From Bdellovibrionales bacterium Ga0074139 (lineage in GTDB: Bacteria > Bdellovibrionota > Bdellovibrionia > Bdellovibrionales > Bdellovibrionaceae), in contig LNEB01000007.1 in NCBI GenBank assembly GCA_001464795.1, forward strand, positions 62,001 to 126,000: a stretch of DNA of 64,000 nucleotides, written 5' to 3'. Positions 28,501 through 35,996 of the stretch are shown here, piece after piece (positions within the stretch are counted from its first letter, which is position 1; each line of letters opens with the position of its first letter). The notes beneath the pieces are model-generated. The model was not told the origin of the DNA. It was given only the letters and a program-made list of their open reading frames with translations, and ran no database searches. The position numbers and the translations under genes were made by a program.

Positions 28501-29039
28501 TGCTCAAGGCTTGAAAAATTCACGCGAAGTTTTTTATACACTTTGGGCGTGACCACGTCATAACCCAATTTTCTTAAAAGGGCTGAACGTAAAGATGTGG
28601 ATTGGGAAATCAGACTTAAACTTAAACGAAAGTACTGGCGACCTGCTTGAACACGGTAGAAAGCAGTATAGGGATTTCCGTCGGCTTCCACGGATAAAAA
28701 CTGAACACCAGCAGCAGCCTCAGGATAAATGGCCGTGGTGTTTTCTAAAATGGAGTATTTTTTATTTTGCCAAATTTTATTTTCTTGTGGATTAAACTGA
28801 CTTAAATCTTCACCGTTTTTTGCTCTTTTAACAGCATCAAAAGGATCCATGACTTGACCGTTTCGGTCCACCAAATCAGAAGCTGGTTTTTTAATGGAAA
28901 TCAACGGAATGGAAACACTGCCTGTACGTATATCAAGAAAACTTCCATCACTTGAAGCCACTGAGTCTTGGGCTTGAGCCGTCGCCACTGATAATGCAAT
29001 CAGCATCAGTGCACAAATAAAGACGATTCTTAATGACAT
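25578..29039 (-). CDS. Large exported protein of unknown function
   Basis: Start set at the ATG at 29039; AGGGGG lies 7 bases before it, inside the longer TTG-initiated frame. About 1153 residues with a clean signal peptide (FICALMLIALSVATAQAQ). The rest is soluble-looking, rich in aromatic and charged residues, with no transmembrane helices. I see no catalytic signature. Notable text: SHGDRESPFKDDDWWKYAGIRTRTAM in the middle and NGFRSGDEDGD near the C-terminus, an acidic loop that could bind calcium. The ATGA overlap with the subtilase suggests that both act together, for example as substrate, inhibitor or chaperone, but that is inference. Confidence 0.7.
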   Translation of the reverse strand: MSLRIVFICALMLIALSVATAQAQDSVASSDGSFLDIRTGSVSIPLISIKKPASDLVDRNGQVMDPFDAVKRAKNGEDLSQFNPQENKIWQNKKYSILENTTAIYPEAAAGVQFLSVEADGNPYTAFYRVQAGRQYFRLSLSLISQSTSLRSALLRKLGYDVVTPKVYKKLRVNFSSLEQKNEFIENLEFKDMNLQSRGWLAENKKESLSIVLYDALIETQRNESQDWHWGFIPNPNSISFEERSRNLAWIEYFSKFRAYRALIVPFTLAFIPESLNRYSVQSASIINQYAILYHPLAGGFASTTKEDVQWILKRMASWTEQDYRELFSFVNYPDSIKELAYRKFILRVKNLFEVFQIPLPAYFPNVDLNLTSADGLIQKGRVMKEKVPGYPQRFSHGDRESPFKDDDWWKYAGIRTRTAMISTALSKLNEKLQVFTLEKAQESFGQDVVRQIQEHFQKNPGQPLDKGIQSWGGPVGGFDLQAARHVSTGTYYGSTAAVQLVDMISASVSLGYLNNFEQFPELVFTGQGLGLQRQFPAVQLGANASLRRSYIHVKPLFSMQEASKAKWKDLFVPSLMNGLAKTIDNKDLKKFREFIKELKEGEVFTITDSLEVGLQGRIASPLDFLLGIEPLNFINSVSGGVDSSRVVLRQTSLVRTAQGLQIFVRNQTAKARGVQFDVDYFVKILSLRADGSQSEIKTDAFLLDYSPDYLEEDLSVEDKTIKEEQELKLRKSVSSLLRSHGTEHLYSSFPYQKLEIEHLFKTRETKAKLMMAQMIDLSEDHSMKLRYPRSEENPELDPKDEEVHLFRSRRGQLKGMDLLGFSIALIESWLNKKSSNVTWNLAQPNDPNPANIPFGRAYWRQVTTERDLNGDVKDVAMIQHSWGGWKLPRDKFLSLIDQIITQLGLPKDAKYKLIDKESFQTVKAVDFYKITANLSVRYSGLDKVKDLVLQTELRNQPGEKAKFLSRLFQKLSEKMNGAKASRADHMVLSDIQKILGNGDLNQGKWKYSQMCDEHKRKVNPKAGPGSYSGAWVNGSYFDCLTPWMDRILNLSIKYPKNNRQEQVRWMTEVLYVLEEQIPMPLLLTYLGQENVVYFVTVNGFRSGDEDGDLTYISNTWGNPPDDFDEAGGIFQLYSRKTGVLPTEIDRTQGAFR

Positions 29040-29150
29040 GCCAAACCCCCTGGTCAAAAAAGACTTATAGCGGAGTTCTTGGGCAATTCCTACGCAGTGA
29101 ATTTTCTACAGGCAAGGATTTCAATTCTGTCACAAAGTTCAACGTAAAAT

Positions 29151-29172
29151 AATTCCCCATCCATGGGGAATT
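29151..29172. promoter_or_regulatory. 22-bp palindrome in divergent promoter region
   Basis: AATTCCCCAT (29151-29160) is perfectly inverted as ATGGGGAATT (29163-29172) with a 2-base centre. It lies in the 240-base gap between the divergent genes at 29039 and 29280, the place expected for an operator controlling one or both. The short centre makes an RNA hairpin terminator unlikely because no T-tract follows. The remainder of the gap shows nothing I can name. Confidence 0.4.
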
Positions 29173-29279
29173 CCTGACCCCATAAATCACCTAATTCTAA
29201 TTATATTGATCACTTAGCCTGTGGCTTTGCATTTGCTTCATGAGCCTCAAACAACACATCCTAATGGAGGGTATGAATT

Positions 29280-29978
29280 ATGATCTATTCAAAAGCCGCA
29301 ATGACAATCACAACCTGTTTACTACTCGGAGCTTGCGCAAAAAGTAGTGATAATAATGAATCTGTAGGTTCAGCCCCCATTCAGCCCTCTGAAGTGGCTT
29401 CCACTGAAATTACAGCTTCAGGAGTTTCTGTTTCAGAATTTACAACAACAAGTTATTTAGTCACAGCAGGACCACAATCAGTTGGTGAACTGGCTGTTAC
29501 AAACGAAGAAATTTATGTGGCCTATCCCATGCTTCGTGAACGTGCGACTTTTCTTTCAACAATCACAAGAGCAGTTGAAACGGATGCAGGAACTTTGGAT
29601 TTGTATGCAGGCGATGTGTTGATGATGACTTTAGTTTGGAACGCGGAAACCAGTCTTTATACAGTTCGAGGACCTAACACTTTTGTAGCCGATTCCATTG
29701 TTAGACGTATGAGTGCCGTCACAGCCACTGAAGTCAGCTTTATGGATCGATTGACATTTGTTATCTCCAGTTGCCGCACGGAAGTAGAGCAAGAAGAAGA
29801 TGTTGATCAAGAACAAAAGCAAGAAAGCAAAGAAGAGCCTAAAGAAGTTGAATACTGTTCAGCTTTAGCTGTTAAGCTGGGTTTTGACGTGATCGAGCAA
29901 GAACAGGAACAAGAGCAAGAGGAAAAAGAAGATAAAGCAGTCATTGAAGAAAAAGACGAAAAACAAACTCAAGAATAA
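29280..29978 (+). CDS. Lipoprotein with Glu/Gln-rich C-terminal tail
   Basis: 232 residues, GGAGGG upstream of the ATG. Lipobox LLGAC after a hydrophobic signal. Residues about 45-165 look like a small beta domain (ITASGVSVSEF, EIYVAYPML, VLMMTLVWN, LTFVISSC), with two cysteines at CRT and YCS. The final 50 residues are almost entirely E, Q, K and D, interrupted by one short hydrophobic stretch (ALAVKLGFDVIE). No family recognised. It is the first gene of a plus-strand unit of lipoproteins ending in a subtilase and is followed by its own terminator. Confidence 0.7.
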   Translation: MIYSKAAMTITTCLLLGACAKSSDNNESVGSAPIQPSEVASTEITASGVSVSEFTTTSYLVTAGPQSVGELAVTNEEIYVAYPMLRERATFLSTITRAVETDAGTLDLYAGDVLMMTLVWNAETSLYTVRGPNTFVADSIVRRMSAVTATEVSFMDRLTFVISSCRTEVEQEEDVDQEQKQESKEEPKEVEYCSALAVKLGFDVIEQEQEQEQEEKEDKAVIEEKDEKQTQE

Positions 29979-29999
29979 ATAATGAATTTATTTTGAGGC

Positions 30000-30036
30000 A
30001 AAAAGGCGATTCTTTGAACAAGAGTCGCCTTTTTTA
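30000..30036 (+). terminator. Intrinsic terminator after the Glu/Gln-rich lipoprotein
   Basis: AAAAAGGCGA at about 30000-30009 pairs with TCGCC followed by T6 at 30024-30036, extended inward by TCTT/AAGA after a mismatch. The T-run on the plus strand fits termination downstream of the gene ending at 29978; read-through would reach the next lipoprotein gene at 30056. Confidence 0.75.
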
Positions 30037-30055
30037 TTCTTTTTATGGGGGAACT

Positions 30056-30706
30056 ATGAAGCAAATCCTTTGGCTTTTCATTTTACTGATAGCAGCCTGT
30101 CACTCGTCTGATTCTGATTCCGTTAGAAATCCGCCAACTTTAAGTGATGCAAAAGTGATCAAAGCAGGATGTTTGAATTTAGAACTGATCAAACAAGAAC
30201 TTTCACAAAATTACCCAAGCCAAGAGATCACCATCAATTATCAGCCCGATGCCCAGCTTGAGAATGAAAGTCAAAATTTTCATCTTCTAGCCTCTCATGA
30301 TGAAAGAACTATTCAGTCCTCTGAAATCATTGATTTCTATAAAGTCCAACAAAACGATTGTAGAACAGTGACCATTGAATCCAGAAATCAAGATATTTAC
30401 AAATTTGACATTATGGAAGCGACAGCAAATCAACTCAAATTAAAAATTTCTGAATCTTCAAAAAAACTAATTGTCAGTGAACTGGATTTAACCCGCCTGA
30501 GTGAAACTGAAATGCTGATTAAAAAAACCTATCTCAGTTTTAATGCTCACTGCAGAAGTCAGAAATTTGTAAAACCCAAAGTGACCACCTACTACTCTTT
30601 TGGCCGCAATGATCAACCCGCTGAATTAGACCCAGAATTTCAGAAGTCCTACTTGGCTTCCCTTGAGGACTACAGGCTGAACGGACATGCTCCATGTACA
30701 AATTAG
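30056..30706 (+). CDS. Small lipoprotein of unknown function
   Basis: Start set at the ATG at 30056, with GGGGG 4 bases before it; the frame is open further upstream but that part overlaps the terminator. About 216 residues. Signal with lipobox LIAAC. The mature part contains LNLELIKQELSQNYPSQEI, DFYKVQQNDCRTVTIESRN and two further cysteines, but no domain I recognise. Its last 13 bases overlap the start of the subtilase gene behind it, so the two lipoproteins are probably made together; it could be a partner or inhibitor of that protease. Confidence 0.7.
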   Translation: MKQILWLFILLIAACHSSDSDSVRNPPTLSDAKVIKAGCLNLELIKQELSQNYPSQEITINYQPDAQLENESQNFHLLASHDERTIQSSEIIDFYKVQQNDCRTVTIESRNQDIYKFDIMEATANQLKLKISESSKKLIVSELDLTRLSETEMLIKKTYLSFNAHCRSQKFVKPKVTTYYSFGRNDQPAELDPEFQKSYLASLEDYRLNGHAPCTN

Positions 30707-31800
30707 TCCTGATCTTTTTTTTACTTTCCGCCTGTGAAAAAAAAACGGATCAGTATCAAGAAAATAATCATTTAAGCTGCCGAGATCACAAAATTGAAAA
30801 TGAATACATTATTCATTGGACCGATTCTGAACCTACTAAGTCAAAAATCATTAATTTAAAGGATTTTTTAGATACCCGACCTGACAATTTGGATTTTATT
30901 GAACCCAATTACAAAATTCAACACAACCAACTACAGTCAAGTTCGGATTCTCCATTAAGCTCGCTTTTTGAAGACATTGGTGTGATCCAAGCCTGGAGCC
31001 TAGGATATTTTGGACAAAATATTATTATTGCCGTGATCGATTCGGGTGTGGATTTGACTTTACCCAATTTAAAATTCAATTTGCTGATCAATGGAAATGA
31101 TAATTCTTTAGATGGAATCGATAATGATCAAAATGGTTATGTGGATGATCGAAATGGCTGGAATTTTAGTAATAACTCAAGATTGATCATCGATGAAGTA
31201 GGTCACGGAACAACAATGGCCAGTCTGATAACAGGTACATCAGGAATTGCCAGAAGCTCTCGGTTTTTACCCGTTGATATTATGAGTGATGATACGGGTT
31301 CAGAATTTGATGCTAAAAAAGCCGTGGATTATGCCATCCAAATGAAGGCCCAAATTATTAACAATAGCTGGAGCATTTCCTGCTCAAGGTATTTAGCCAC
31401 TTCATTTCTTGATTATGGATCCAGCAACGTGATTTTTATCAATGCAGCTGGTAACAGCTTTGTTGATGTTTATAAAAATCAAGTGATGCTATCTTCACTT
31501 AATTTACCTAATTTTATTAATGTGGGATCTCTTTCTATCGATTCAACACCTTCTTATTTCAGTGGTTTTGGATCGACAATTAACATGTGGACACTAGGAG
31601 AAAATATTTCAGTGATTCATAACTCGGAAGTGATGGCCTCATCAGGAACCAGTTTATCAGCTGCCATTGTTTCTGGGGCCGTGGCTGTACTATGGAGCGC
31701 TTACCCTAAGGACACAGCGGTACAAATTATTAACCGCCTGAAAGCAAGCTCTGATAATATTGGTGGAATCAATCAGCTCTCGATCAAAAAAGCGTTTTAA
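30694..31800 (+). CDS. Lipoprotein S8 subtilisin-like serine protease
   Basis: 368 residues. The signal is short with lipobox LLSAC (C14), so the protease is membrane-anchored. The first 100 residues include a likely inhibitory prodomain (EYIIHWTDSEP...LDFIEPNYKIQ, typical I9-like text). Catalytic residues: D116 (IAVIDSGVD), H171 (EVGHGTTMAS), oxyanion N254 (NAAGNS) and S320 (SSGTSLSAA). A DGIDNDQNGYVDD loop at 140-152 may bind calcium. There is no long C-terminal region, unlike the subtilase at 22471. It overlaps the convergent transglutaminase-like gene by 4 bases. Confidence 0.9.
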   Translation: MYKLVLIFFLLSACEKKTDQYQENNHLSCRDHKIENEYIIHWTDSEPTKSKIINLKDFLDTRPDNLDFIEPNYKIQHNQLQSSSDSPLSSLFEDIGVIQAWSLGYFGQNIIIAVIDSGVDLTLPNLKFNLLINGNDNSLDGIDNDQNGYVDDRNGWNFSNNSRLIIDEVGHGTTMASLITGTSGIARSSRFLPVDIMSDDTGSEFDAKKAVDYAIQMKAQIINNSWSISCSRYLATSFLDYGSSNVIFINAAGNSFVDVYKNQVMLSSLNLPNFINVGSLSIDSTPSYFSGFGSTINMWTLGENISVIHNSEVMASSGTSLSAAIVSGAVAVLWSAYPKDTAVQIINRLKASSDNIGGINQLSIKKAF

Positions 31801-33149
31801 TCCTCTTCAATTTCCTCTTCCTCAGCTACAATTTCTTCTGGCAATGGTTCACCTTTTTTACTGCTTGCCGTTAACAAAGCGGAGCTGATAATATTCAGCA
31901 CCCGTCCTCGGCGACTGGATTCTTTAGCAAGTTCTGCTAAAGATACAGGCAAAGTGGATTGATCCACAGACCAAGCGGCTAATTCTGGGGACAAGTTGGA
32001 TTCCTCAAAACTCACGGCTCGGCTGCTGGCTGGATAGCTCCAAATAAAATCAGGATTGGCTTTAGAAAACCACTCACCGCCCACGATGTTTCGATTTTCA
32101 TCCAGTTCCAAGTCATAAATAAAAGTCATTTTTTTAGTGGTGTTTCGGCTTGTGATTCCCACAGTAGGGATTGTCAGGGCTGGGTGAGTGATTTCCATAA
32201 TAATTCCCACAATAAAAAAAGTTCTGGGACTTCGAAAAATAGAATAGCGATCCAAAGGCATTTCTGATTTTCCACGGATCGCTTTATTTAAAGACTCTGT
32301 GGGAATAAAAGTTTTGGGATCAAAGTAGTGATAACTGTAACTAGTGATCGGATAATTCCACACCTCAGTGCCCCTGGAGGAATCCATCACCAAACTTTTT
32401 TGCTGAAGTCCGACTTTGTTAATAATCGCTAAATGCCAGGTCATGGGGTTGGAATCTAAACAACTGGCTTCAAGGGGCCGAAGTGTGGGATCCACTTTCA
32501 CAACGGATTGCCGGCATCTGTCCCCCGCTCGGTAAGAAGTGGGCGGAGCTGACGCCCACACCCAGGAAATCAAACCTTTGATATCATTGGCGTGAAAGGT
32601 GATCGCATATTTGTCTGTTACATCATTCAAGGTCACTGGATAATAGGGGGACTCTGGAAGCAAATGACTGGCAGCCGCCCAACCATGACAGATGCCCGTC
32701 CATCCGGCTACAAAGCCGTCCCGCTCAAATTGATCACGGCCCTTTTTCCACATCAGCTTGGTCAGCGACCATTCAGGATCACCAATCAGCAAATCATATT
32801 TTTCAGACGGAGATAATTCATTGAGTCTTCCACTGGCAACAATGGACTCTGCTGATTCTGATAAAAACCGCTCGTAATTCGTTTCAAAAGAAGAGGATCT
32901 GGGAAATTTTTTATTCACATACCTGGCGCCAATGATCCCTTTGTGGATGGGCCAATAAGATCCCGACCAAGGTTCTAATTTTGAACGTCCCATGGTCAAA
33001 CCCTGAGCCTCCATCATTTGAATATTGGTGATGGATGTTAGCTCTTCCACAAACTTCAAAAAGTTGTCACCTGCCAATGGCTCTGAAGCCGTATGAATTA
33101 AATTAGCAAAACCAGAATAAGCCATGAACATTGAAAATAGAAAAACCAT
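31797..33149 (-). CDS. Transglutaminase-elicitor-like exported enzyme
   Basis: Start set at the ATG at 33149, with GGGGGG 4 bases upstream; the frame extends to 33356 but would overlap the divergent gene. About 450 residues with a signal peptide (VFLFSMFMAYSGFA). Catalytic triad candidates fit the transglutaminase-elicitor family (the Phytophthora GP42/TGM13 type): C154 in GWTGICHGWAAAS, H239 in MTWHLAI and D256 in VMDSSRGTEVWNYP. The family cross-links proteins through glutamine-lysine bonds. The last 15 residues are a strongly acidic tail (EEEEIEED). As an exported enzyme it could cross-link or remodel host, prey or own envelope proteins. Confidence 0.7.
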   Translation of the reverse strand: MVFLFSMFMAYSGFANLIHTASEPLAGDNFLKFVEELTSITNIQMMEAQGLTMGRSKLEPWSGSYWPIHKGIIGARYVNKKFPRSSSFETNYERFLSESAESIVASGRLNELSPSEKYDLLIGDPEWSLTKLMWKKGRDQFERDGFVAGWTGICHGWAAASHLLPESPYYPVTLNDVTDKYAITFHANDIKGLISWVWASAPPTSYRAGDRCRQSVVKVDPTLRPLEASCLDSNPMTWHLAIINKVGLQQKSLVMDSSRGTEVWNYPITSYSYHYFDPKTFIPTESLNKAIRGKSEMPLDRYSIFRSPRTFFIVGIIMEITHPALTIPTVGITSRNTTKKMTFIYDLELDENRNIVGGEWFSKANPDFIWSYPASSRAVSFEESNLSPELAAWSVDQSTLPVSLAELAKESSRRGRVLNIISSALLTASSKKGEPLPEEIVAEEEEIEED

Positions 33150-33206
33150 GATCCCCCCAAAAGATAATGAAAGCACTTGCAAGAATGAATCCCGGATGAC
33201 TATAAA

Positions 33207-34082
33207 ATGAGAATGAAAAAAACATTGATCATTGGTGCGGGCCTCACAGGACTTACCATCGCAAACTCTATCCCCAATTGCACGGTGGTTGAAAAATCCA
33301 AAGGTGTGGGGGGACGACTGGCCACCCGGCGCTGGAACGAACAAAAATTTGATCACGGGGCCCAGTTTTATAAGCTAAGTGAAACCAGTGAAGCTTTTCA
33401 CGATCTTGTTAAAAGTGCAGACTTGGTAAAACCTCTGATGGATCCCAAGTGGTGTGCAAAAAATGGAATGTCATCCTTAGCGAAGAAATTAGCTGAAAAT
33501 GTAAGTCTACAATTAGAAAAACATGTAACAAAAATTTCTGGAAAAACCGAAGTGCATTTTCTGAATGGTGAAGTGGAAAATTATGACCAGATCATTTTCA
33601 CCTGCCCCTTGCCACAAACTTTAAAAATATTAAAGGATTCTGAAATTTCCTATCCCGAAAGCCTTGATAAAATTTTGTATGCAAAAGCTTTGGTTTTTTT
33701 AGTGAGCTCGAAGGAATCGATCTCTGCTATGTTTTCACCGCATTATGTTGAAAATCCGACAGCAGAAATCTTTTCCTTCACTGATCAGAACTGGAAAACT
33801 TCAGCTTCGGGCACAGCTTGGACCATCACCATGAATCCCACGTTTAGTGAAAAACACTTCGAGCTAACTGACGAGCAAATTATTGCTGAGTTTAAAAAAG
33901 TTGTGACTATTGATCAGATGGAGATTCAATTAAAAAAATGGCGCTATTCCCATCCGTTGACTCAAGATACAGAACTATTTTTAAAATTGGACAATGTTTA
34001 TTTAGCTGGTGATGCTTTTGGTGGGGGTAGTATTAATGGAGCACTGAGGTCAGCAGCGGGGGTTTTGAAAAGCTTGTCATAA
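33207..34082 (+). CDS. FAD-dependent amine-oxidase/renalase-like oxidoreductase
   Basis: 291 residues, cytoplasmic. A dinucleotide-binding GAGLTG motif follows the first strand (TLIIGAG), then EKSKGVGGRLATRR and FDHGAQFY, both typical of renalase-like NAD(P)/FAD oxidoreductases; near the C-terminus KKWRYSHP and LAGDAFGGGSINGALRSA bind FAD. The family oxidises amines or dihydro-nicotinamide isomers. An ATG 6 bases downstream is an alternative start. It is divergent from the transglutaminase-like gene, and its 3' end overlaps the small membrane protein gene by 6 bases on the opposite strand. Confidence 0.85.
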   Translation: MRMKKTLIIGAGLTGLTIANSIPNCTVVEKSKGVGGRLATRRWNEQKFDHGAQFYKLSETSEAFHDLVKSADLVKPLMDPKWCAKNGMSSLAKKLAENVSLQLEKHVTKISGKTEVHFLNGEVENYDQIIFTCPLPQTLKILKDSEISYPESLDKILYAKALVFLVSSKESISAMFSPHYVENPTAEIFSFTDQNWKTSASGTAWTITMNPTFSEKHFELTDEQIIAEFKKVVTIDQMEIQLKKWRYSHPLTQDTELFLKLDNVYLAGDAFGGGSINGALRSAAGVLKSLS

Positions 34083-34370
34083 ATTTCGGCGAAGTTGGTT
34101 ACGCAAACCCTCGAAGGCCTTTTTGAAGAACCCCTTTTTAAATAGCCAATAGATAAGGGCTAGCAAAGCAATATCAATGGGAATGAATAAGAATGGGTTG
34201 TCTGCAGTTCCATCGACAGCCCAGAATAAGATCATAATAATCACGGAGACTAGAATCATGAGTGCTACTGCAAGAGTTGAGTAAAGGATTACCAAGGTAA
34301 CTCCTAAAAGAAACAATTCTGCGGTTTTTTTAATTAATTGCTTCATATGGGATTCATAGCTTTCTTCCAA
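34077..34370 (-). CDS. Small membrane protein of unknown function
   Basis: 97 residues (89 if the ATG at 34346 is used). Two long hydrophobic helices (LFLLGVTLVILYSTLAVALM and the IDIALLALIYWLF region), with a positively charged C-terminus (KKAFEGLRNQLRRNL). It is the last gene of the minus-strand island downstream of the RHS gene and directly follows an Imm32-like gene, which makes it a possible accessory or membrane-type immunity protein; no homology is claimed. Confidence 0.6.
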   Translation of the reverse strand: MEESYESHMKQLIKKTAELFLLGVTLVILYSTLAVALMILVSVIIMILFWAVDGTADNPFLFIPIDIALLALIYWLFKKGFFKKAFEGLRNQLRRNL

Positions 34371-34388
34371 AATCTGCTAGCAATGATC

Positions 34389-34685
34389 CTAACTTTTTAC
34401 ATAAAAACTAACAGCAATTTCTTCATCTTTATTTGCATCTGCTAAACTATTCATTTTATGCAAATGGAATGTTGGATCCTTCTCAGAGCAGTAAGCCATT
34501 TCAAAGCAAACTTTTGCCAAATAGATCCATCCTTTACGATTGGCCATTATTGAAATTCCGCCTACAGATTCATCTTTTCCAATTTCAATTTTCTCGCTTT
34601 GATCAGGATTCCGAACTGAACAAAAATTCTCTTTAATTTCATAAATATCTTTACTTTTTTCATCTATTTCATATTCAAATTTCAT
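34389..34685 (-). CDS. Imm32-like immunity protein, copy 2
   Basis: 98 residues, AGGGGG upstream of the ATG. The core GWIYLAKVCFEMAYCSEKDPTFHLHKM resembles the Imm32 immunity family (G-W..LA....EMA...... H.H). It is a paralogue of the gene at 36375: both begin M.F.YEI, share the same spacing around GW.YLAKVC.EM..C...DPTFH.H, and end in a V.F/FF strand. Copy 1 sits directly behind the RHS toxin gene, copy 2 about 2 kb further on, where it would protect against a related toxin or be a relic of an earlier toxin-immunity pair. Confidence 0.65.
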   Translation of the reverse strand: MKFEYEIDEKSKDIYEIKENFCSVRNPDQSEKIEIGKDESVGGISIMANRKGWIYLAKVCFEMAYCSEKDPTFHLHKMNSLADANKDEEIAVSFYVKS

Positions 34686-34793
34686 TCTTGCCCCCTCTGG
34701 GTTGATTTAATTTTTTTATTTTTTGCTTTACAAGGATATGACCGACTCTTTAAAATAATAAAAAAATTAGACCTTTTCGCCTTTAAGTCGTTT

Positions 34794-35162
34794 TTAATGT
34801 TCATGAAATTCGTCACATATCAAAATAATCTGCGCACCTACACTCGCACGAATATCAATAAAATGTCCCTCACGGATTTCTTCGATAATAGTTACTTTGT
34901 AATTCATATCAATCCCTGCACTCGCAATGGCCTTGGCTAGCTGCCCCGGGATCATTTCAGATACATCAAGAATGTGAACCTCAGAAATCACATTTTGCCA
35001 GCTAAAATTGGAACAATCCAAAAAAGATACGTTGTTGAAGTTAATTATTTTTATAACATCACTTTCACTCTTGAGCTTGAGCGCGAGTCCTTTAGACCAG
35101 CCAGTTCCAAGAAGCTCTAAGCCTAAAATTTCATAGTCATGTAGTTGAAGTTTTTTATTCAT
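34794..35162 (-). CDS. Hypothetical protein in the RHS immunity island
   Basis: 122 residues, no signal peptide or membrane helix. Beta-rich text (YEILGLELLGTGWSKGLALKLKS, KIINFNNVSFLDCSNFSW) in the first half, IIEEIREGHFIDIRAS in the second. I recognise no family. Size, solubility and place between Sel1 and Imm32-like genes downstream of an RHS toxin fit an immunity protein, but that is inferred from context only. The flanking DNA is visibly AT-rich compared with the rest of the window. The 108-base gap after it holds nothing I can name. Confidence 0.6.
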   Translation of the reverse strand: MNKKLQLHDYEILGLELLGTGWSKGLALKLKSESDVIKIINFNNVSFLDCSNFSWQNVISEVHILDVSEMIPGQLAKAIASAGIDMNYKVTIIEEIREGHFIDIRASVGAQIILICDEFHEH

Positions 35163-35220
35163 TGAGTCCTTTCAAGTCTAGGTGCTGTTGGAGCTAAAAT
35201 TTATTAAATATTCTAAGGGT

Positions 35221-35844
35221 TTAATTCAAATTTTTTAAGAACTCATTCGCATCTTCGTAATGATGATCGTCTGCCCATTTAATTAATTTGAGGCCTTTCT
35301 TCGAATTTGGTTTTCTTTTGTCTTCAAACCCCAAAATAATTCGGCCTAAATAATAGGCAGCACCAGGATGCTTGAGTTTGTATGCTTTCAGAAAATATCT
35401 TTCAGCGACTTTAGTTGATTTTCGAACACCAGCACCGTCTAAGTAACATAGCCCTAAGTTGAGAAAAGCTCTTGGAATTTTAGCTTTCACTGCCTTCTTG
35501 TAATACATTACTGCTTTCTTAAAGTTTTGATTAACACCGAACCCATTCATATAGCACCACCCTAAATCAGCTGCAGCCTCAACATAACCAAGATCATCAC
35601 TTTTAGAAAAGTGGTTAGCAGATTTTTTTGAGTTTTTAGCTACTCCGAGGCCATCCCGATGCAGAATTCCGAGATTGTAATTTGCGGCAGCTGATCCTTT
35701 ATCAGCAGCTAATTTATAAAAGTGAGCTGCTTTTTTAGGATTTCGCCGCACACCCTTACCATAATCATATCGGTATCCGAGCTCTAGAGTAGCAGCTCTG
35801 TCACCTAATTTAACATTTTCTAATAAATCTAAAATTTTTGACAT
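35221..35844 (-). CDS. Sel1-repeat protein
   Basis: 207 residues made almost entirely of Sel1-like repeats of about 36 residues: AATLELGYRYDYGKGVRRNPKKA, AANYNLGILHRDGLGVAKNSKKS, AAADLGWCYMNGFGVNQNFKKA, AFLNLGLCYLDGAGVRKSTKVA and AAYYLGRIILG. Five units are clear (each shown here as one repeat core). There is no signal peptide, so it is cytoplasmic. Sel1 proteins are protein-binding scaffolds; in some toxin loci they act as immunity proteins, and its position in this island makes that plausible. Confidence 0.85.
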   Translation of the reverse strand: MSKILDLLENVKLGDRAATLELGYRYDYGKGVRRNPKKAAHFYKLAADKGSAAANYNLGILHRDGLGVAKNSKKSANHFSKSDDLGYVEAAADLGWCYMNGFGVNQNFKKAVMYYKKAVKAKIPRAFLNLGLCYLDGAGVRKSTKVAERYFLKAYKLKHPGAAYYLGRIILGFEDKRKPNSKKGLKLIKWADDHHYEDANEFLKNLN

Positions 35845-35853
35845 GTGTTACCT

Positions 35854-35867
35854 CACTTTATTTATTC
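35854..35867. repeat. 14-bp direct repeat, copy 2 (near Sel1 gene)
   Basis: CACTTTATTTATTC here is identical to 36708-36721, which spans the stop codon of the RHS gene. On the minus strand this copy follows a short open frame ending in E-stop in the same reading frame relative to the repeat as the RHS end. It may mark the end of a displaced toxin tip. Nothing else is recognisable in the 152-base gap 35845-35996. Confidence 0.6.
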
Positions 35868-35996
35868 GGACTCCAACCAGGGATCGACCTGAGACCCGGA
35901 TTTAGTACCACTATCACAAGAATCATTTTCTTAAGCATTTGAAGATATCTCACTCAGGCAATAAGGGGAAGAAGATCCTCAACATAATAGGTACGA

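Noticed and set aside
29100-29279. CRISPR array or tandem repeats in the non-coding gaps
   Set aside because: No repeat-spacer periodicity was seen here or elsewhere; only single palindromes and the 14-bp RHS repeat stand out.
29880-29978. Low-complexity frame error in the Glu/Gln-rich tail at the end of the lipoprotein
   Set aside because: The frame stays open with a proper stop and a terminator behind it, so the tail appears genuine.
35870-35910. tRNA-like T-arm text (GGTCGATCC) on the minus strand in the gap before the Sel1 gene
   Set aside because: No matching acceptor stem, anticodon arm or D arm could be drawn.
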